Assembly (NCBI GenBank): GCA_019057795.1
Contig: JAHLWS010000022.1
Span: forward strand, 1 to 64,000
Source of the DNA: Promethearchaeota archaeon
GTDB taxonomy: Archaea > Asgardarchaeota > Lokiarchaeia > Sigyniarchaeales > SOKP01
DNA: 64,000 bases
Direction of reading: 5' to 3'
This document shows positions 62,717 to 64,000 of the stretch, in pieces. Position 1 is the stretch's first letter. Every line of letters starts with the position of its first letter. The position numbers and the translations under genes are program-made. The notes beneath the pieces are model-generated. The model ran no database searches and had not been told where the DNA came from. It saw nothing but the letters and a program-made list of their open reading frames with translations.

Positions 62717-63045
62717 TCGTTATTATAGAAGGAAATACTCCGATTACGATTCGAATAGAGACGCCTGAAAGGGCTATATTGCGGGAAATCAACGAGAATC
62801 TCTATAATGGAGACCATAATTACGGACCATTGTTACAACGGATTTGTAATTTTGCAGTTCACGAATTTATGAGAGAATATAAAGATTCGAAAAAGAATCA
62901 AGCGATTAAAGATCGTAAGGACGGTTTACAAGACCTACGGGAAACGCTTATAATCGAAGGGCTTCCAAAATTAGAGAAGGAAATTATAGGGTTAGGGGTT
63001 TCGAACGCTCGTAGTTTCTTTTCTAAGATGTTCGAGAAAAAATAG
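62713..63045 (+). CDS. 110-aa protein of unknown function
   Basis: The start is TTG at 62713, overlapping the previous stop by four bases. The N-terminus IVIIEGNTPITIRIETPERA is a beta strand pair; the rest is helical and basic (MREYKDSKKNQAIKDRK). It is not recognised. Confidence 0.5.
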   Translation: MIVIIEGNTPITIRIETPERAILREINENLYNGDHNYGPLLQRICNFAVHEFMREYKDSKKNQAIKDRKDGLQDLRETLIIEGLPKLEKEIIGLGVSNARSFFSKMFEKK

Positions 63046-63064
63046 GAAAATTTAATTAGAAAAC

Positions 63065-63101
63065 GGGGGGATGTTTTTTTTTATTCCCTCCAAAAAAACA
63101 T
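63065..63101 (+). terminator. Two overlapping hairpins ending the gene block
   Basis: GGGGGGA (63065-63071) can pair with TCCCTCC (63085-63091), and ATGTTTTTTT (63071-63080) pairs perfectly with AAAAAAACAT (63092-63101). They share one base and compete for the same strand. The T-rich run suggests a terminator, or a control element for the following membrane gene. Confidence 0.45.
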
Positions 63102-63143
63102 TTACTTAGAATAAAATAATAAAATAAGAGTTGAAAAGAAAAA

Positions 63144-63386
63144 ATGAAAATAAAAAAATTAATATTAATGGTTATATGTTTTATTGGGTTAATAGGTTTA
63201 TTTGGTTCTTTATCGTATAGTTTAATCATAATTATAGTTATTTTTTCAGAAGGGATGATTTCGTTTATTGAACCAAATCTTTTAATGTTAACAGTAGAAT
63301 TAATTATGATTATTATTAGTATTGTTAGTTTTCCAATTATTGTTTCTTCTACAGTAAAAAATATATTCTTTAAAAAAATTAATTAG
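63144..63386 (+). CDS. 80-aa membrane protein
   Basis: The protein has two long hydrophobic helices (about 6-36 and 44-72) and a short basic end. In the mobile-element context it could be a holin-like or membrane-anchored virion protein, but no family is recognised. Its stop directly precedes the next start. Confidence 0.5.
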   Translation: MKIKKLILMVICFIGLIGLFGSLSYSLIIIIVIFSEGMISFIEPNLLMLTVELIMIIISIVSFPIIVSSTVKNIFFKKIN

Positions 63387-64000
63387 GTGAATTATGTTAT
63401 TAAATATTATAATTACGAAGATTTAGGGATAACGAGCGCTAAAAAACCGTTTAACACGCATTTATTTTGGCACCACGCAACTTATGGTTTTGTTATGGTA
63501 GATTCAGTAGATCAAACGGTTTTATTGTTTTCTACTAAAGCACGTCTATTAATTGACGGTTCCGATTGGGATACGGTAGATTTATCTGATAACACTAATT
63601 CCTATAAAATTCAGGCGGGTTGGTTAGACGGAAACGATTTGTGGTTAGTTATGTGTGATAATCCAGGAGACGATTTTGGAGTATGCTACGTAGAATTAGA
63701 CGATTCTAACGATTGTAATCCCGTAGGAATTGGAGCAGGTGGGACTGCTGATGCAGGTACGGTTTACGCTTACGATATTTTTAAAATAGGAACGGATGTT
63801 TTTGTGTTAAATAATGAGGAAAGGACGAATGTCCCAAAAATAGTAGTGTGGGATGTTGATACAGCTCCTTTTATTGAAAAAGACTCTTGGAATGGGGCAG
63901 ATTGTACTTATAATCTTGGTCCTTATTCTTTTGTTGTTATTGTTGGGAATATAGTTTATTTTACGGTTGACATGATCGGTTGTAATTATGTTGGTATAAT
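63387..64000 (+). CDS. Beta-rich protein running past the window end
   Basis: An open frame from GTG at 63387, just after the preceding stop (TAGGTG), continues without a stop to the window end (at least 204 aa). It is rich in Asp, Gly, Trp, Tyr and short strands (VDSVDQTVLLF, GSDWDTVDLSDN, IGTDVFVLNNEE, VWDVDTAPF, FVVIVGNIVYFTVDMIG), in blade-like units of roughly 40-45 residues, which hints at a beta-propeller. There is no signal peptide or enzyme motif. A structural or receptor-binding role in a virus particle is a guess. The stop lies beyond the window. Confidence 0.6.
   Translation, partial: MNYVIKYYNYEDLGITSAKKPFNTHLFWHHATYGFVMVDSVDQTVLLFSTKARLLIDGSDWDTVDLSDNTNSYKIQAGWLDGNDLWLVMCDNPGDDFGVCYVELDDSNDCNPVGIGAGGTADAGTVYAYDIFKIGTDVFVLNNEERTNVPKIVVWDVDTAPFIEKDSWNGADCTYNLGPYSFVVIVGNIVYFTVDMIGCNYVGI

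Overview
The window looks like a low-GC Asgard (Lokiarchaeia-like, Promethearchaeota) archaeal chromosome that carries an integrated mobile element at its right end. Evidence for an Asgard host: a Rag/Gtr-type small GTPase with a C-terminal longin/roadblock-like region (23498-24418), a roadblock/LC7-like protein (20386-21018), an archaeal DRG-type GTPase (22244-23380), a bacterio-opsin-activator type HTH regulator, geranylgeranyl-reductase family flavoproteins, and selenocysteine-encoding (in-frame TGA) heterodisulfide reductase genes, a trait reported for Lokiarchaeota and some methanogens.

Region 1 (1-14 kb) is an accessory and sugar-related segment: an isoprenylcysteine methyltransferase-family membrane protein, an acyl-CoA ligase fragment, a frameshifted KduI/IolB-like cupin isomerase, a HAD phosphatase, a GNAT protein, a GGR-like flavoprotein, a GPH-type sugar/cation symporter, a sulfatase, a large GH94-like phosphorylase and a uroporphyrinogen-decarboxylase family methyltransferase. 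Symporter, sulfatase and phosphorylase are neighbours and could form a route for uptake, desulfation and phosphorolysis of a carbohydrate. Region 2 (14-29.8 kb) holds a second GGR-like flavoprotein, two tandem zinc-ribbon membrane proteins, a TIM-barrel sugar isomerase, the roadblock/GTPase genes, a DUF362 protein, a lone FrhB-like ferredoxin-flavoprotein, a HEAT-repeat protein, a regulator and an SDR epimerase.

Region 3 (30.0-43.2 kb) is the most striking: a co-directional redox cluster. A four-UGA HdrA and a two- (possibly three-) UGA MvhD are followed by two FrhB-like proteins, an HdrC-HdrB fusion (HdrD-like) with no normal start codon, a 1028-aa double HdrA, a normal cysteine MvhD, and a 920-aa double HdrA. 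Thus selenocysteine and cysteine versions of the same HdrA-MvhD electron-transfer module lie side by side, with FrhB-type subunits (F420 or related electron input) and no hydrogenase subunits. This fits a flavin-based electron-bifurcating complex; its partners are inferred, not shown.

Region 4 (43.2-48.7 kb) holds an MFS transporter, a pair of small membrane proteins, an M28-like membrane peptidase and a second GPH-type transporter.

Region 5 (about 49-64 kb) is a mobile element (virus, plasmid or integrative element): ribbon-helix-helix proteins, a tyrosine integrase, a PrimPol-SF3 helicase replication protein, many tiny overlapping genes, repeat-rich noncoding control regions, and a co-directional block of unrecognised genes whose last member runs off the window. 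Two 60-80 bp direct repeats (49056 and 58418) bracket the integrase-replicase part. A truncated hicBA toxin-antitoxin locus and a possible structured RNA lie at its left edge. No capsid, terminase, rRNA, tRNA or CRISPR array was recognised in the window.
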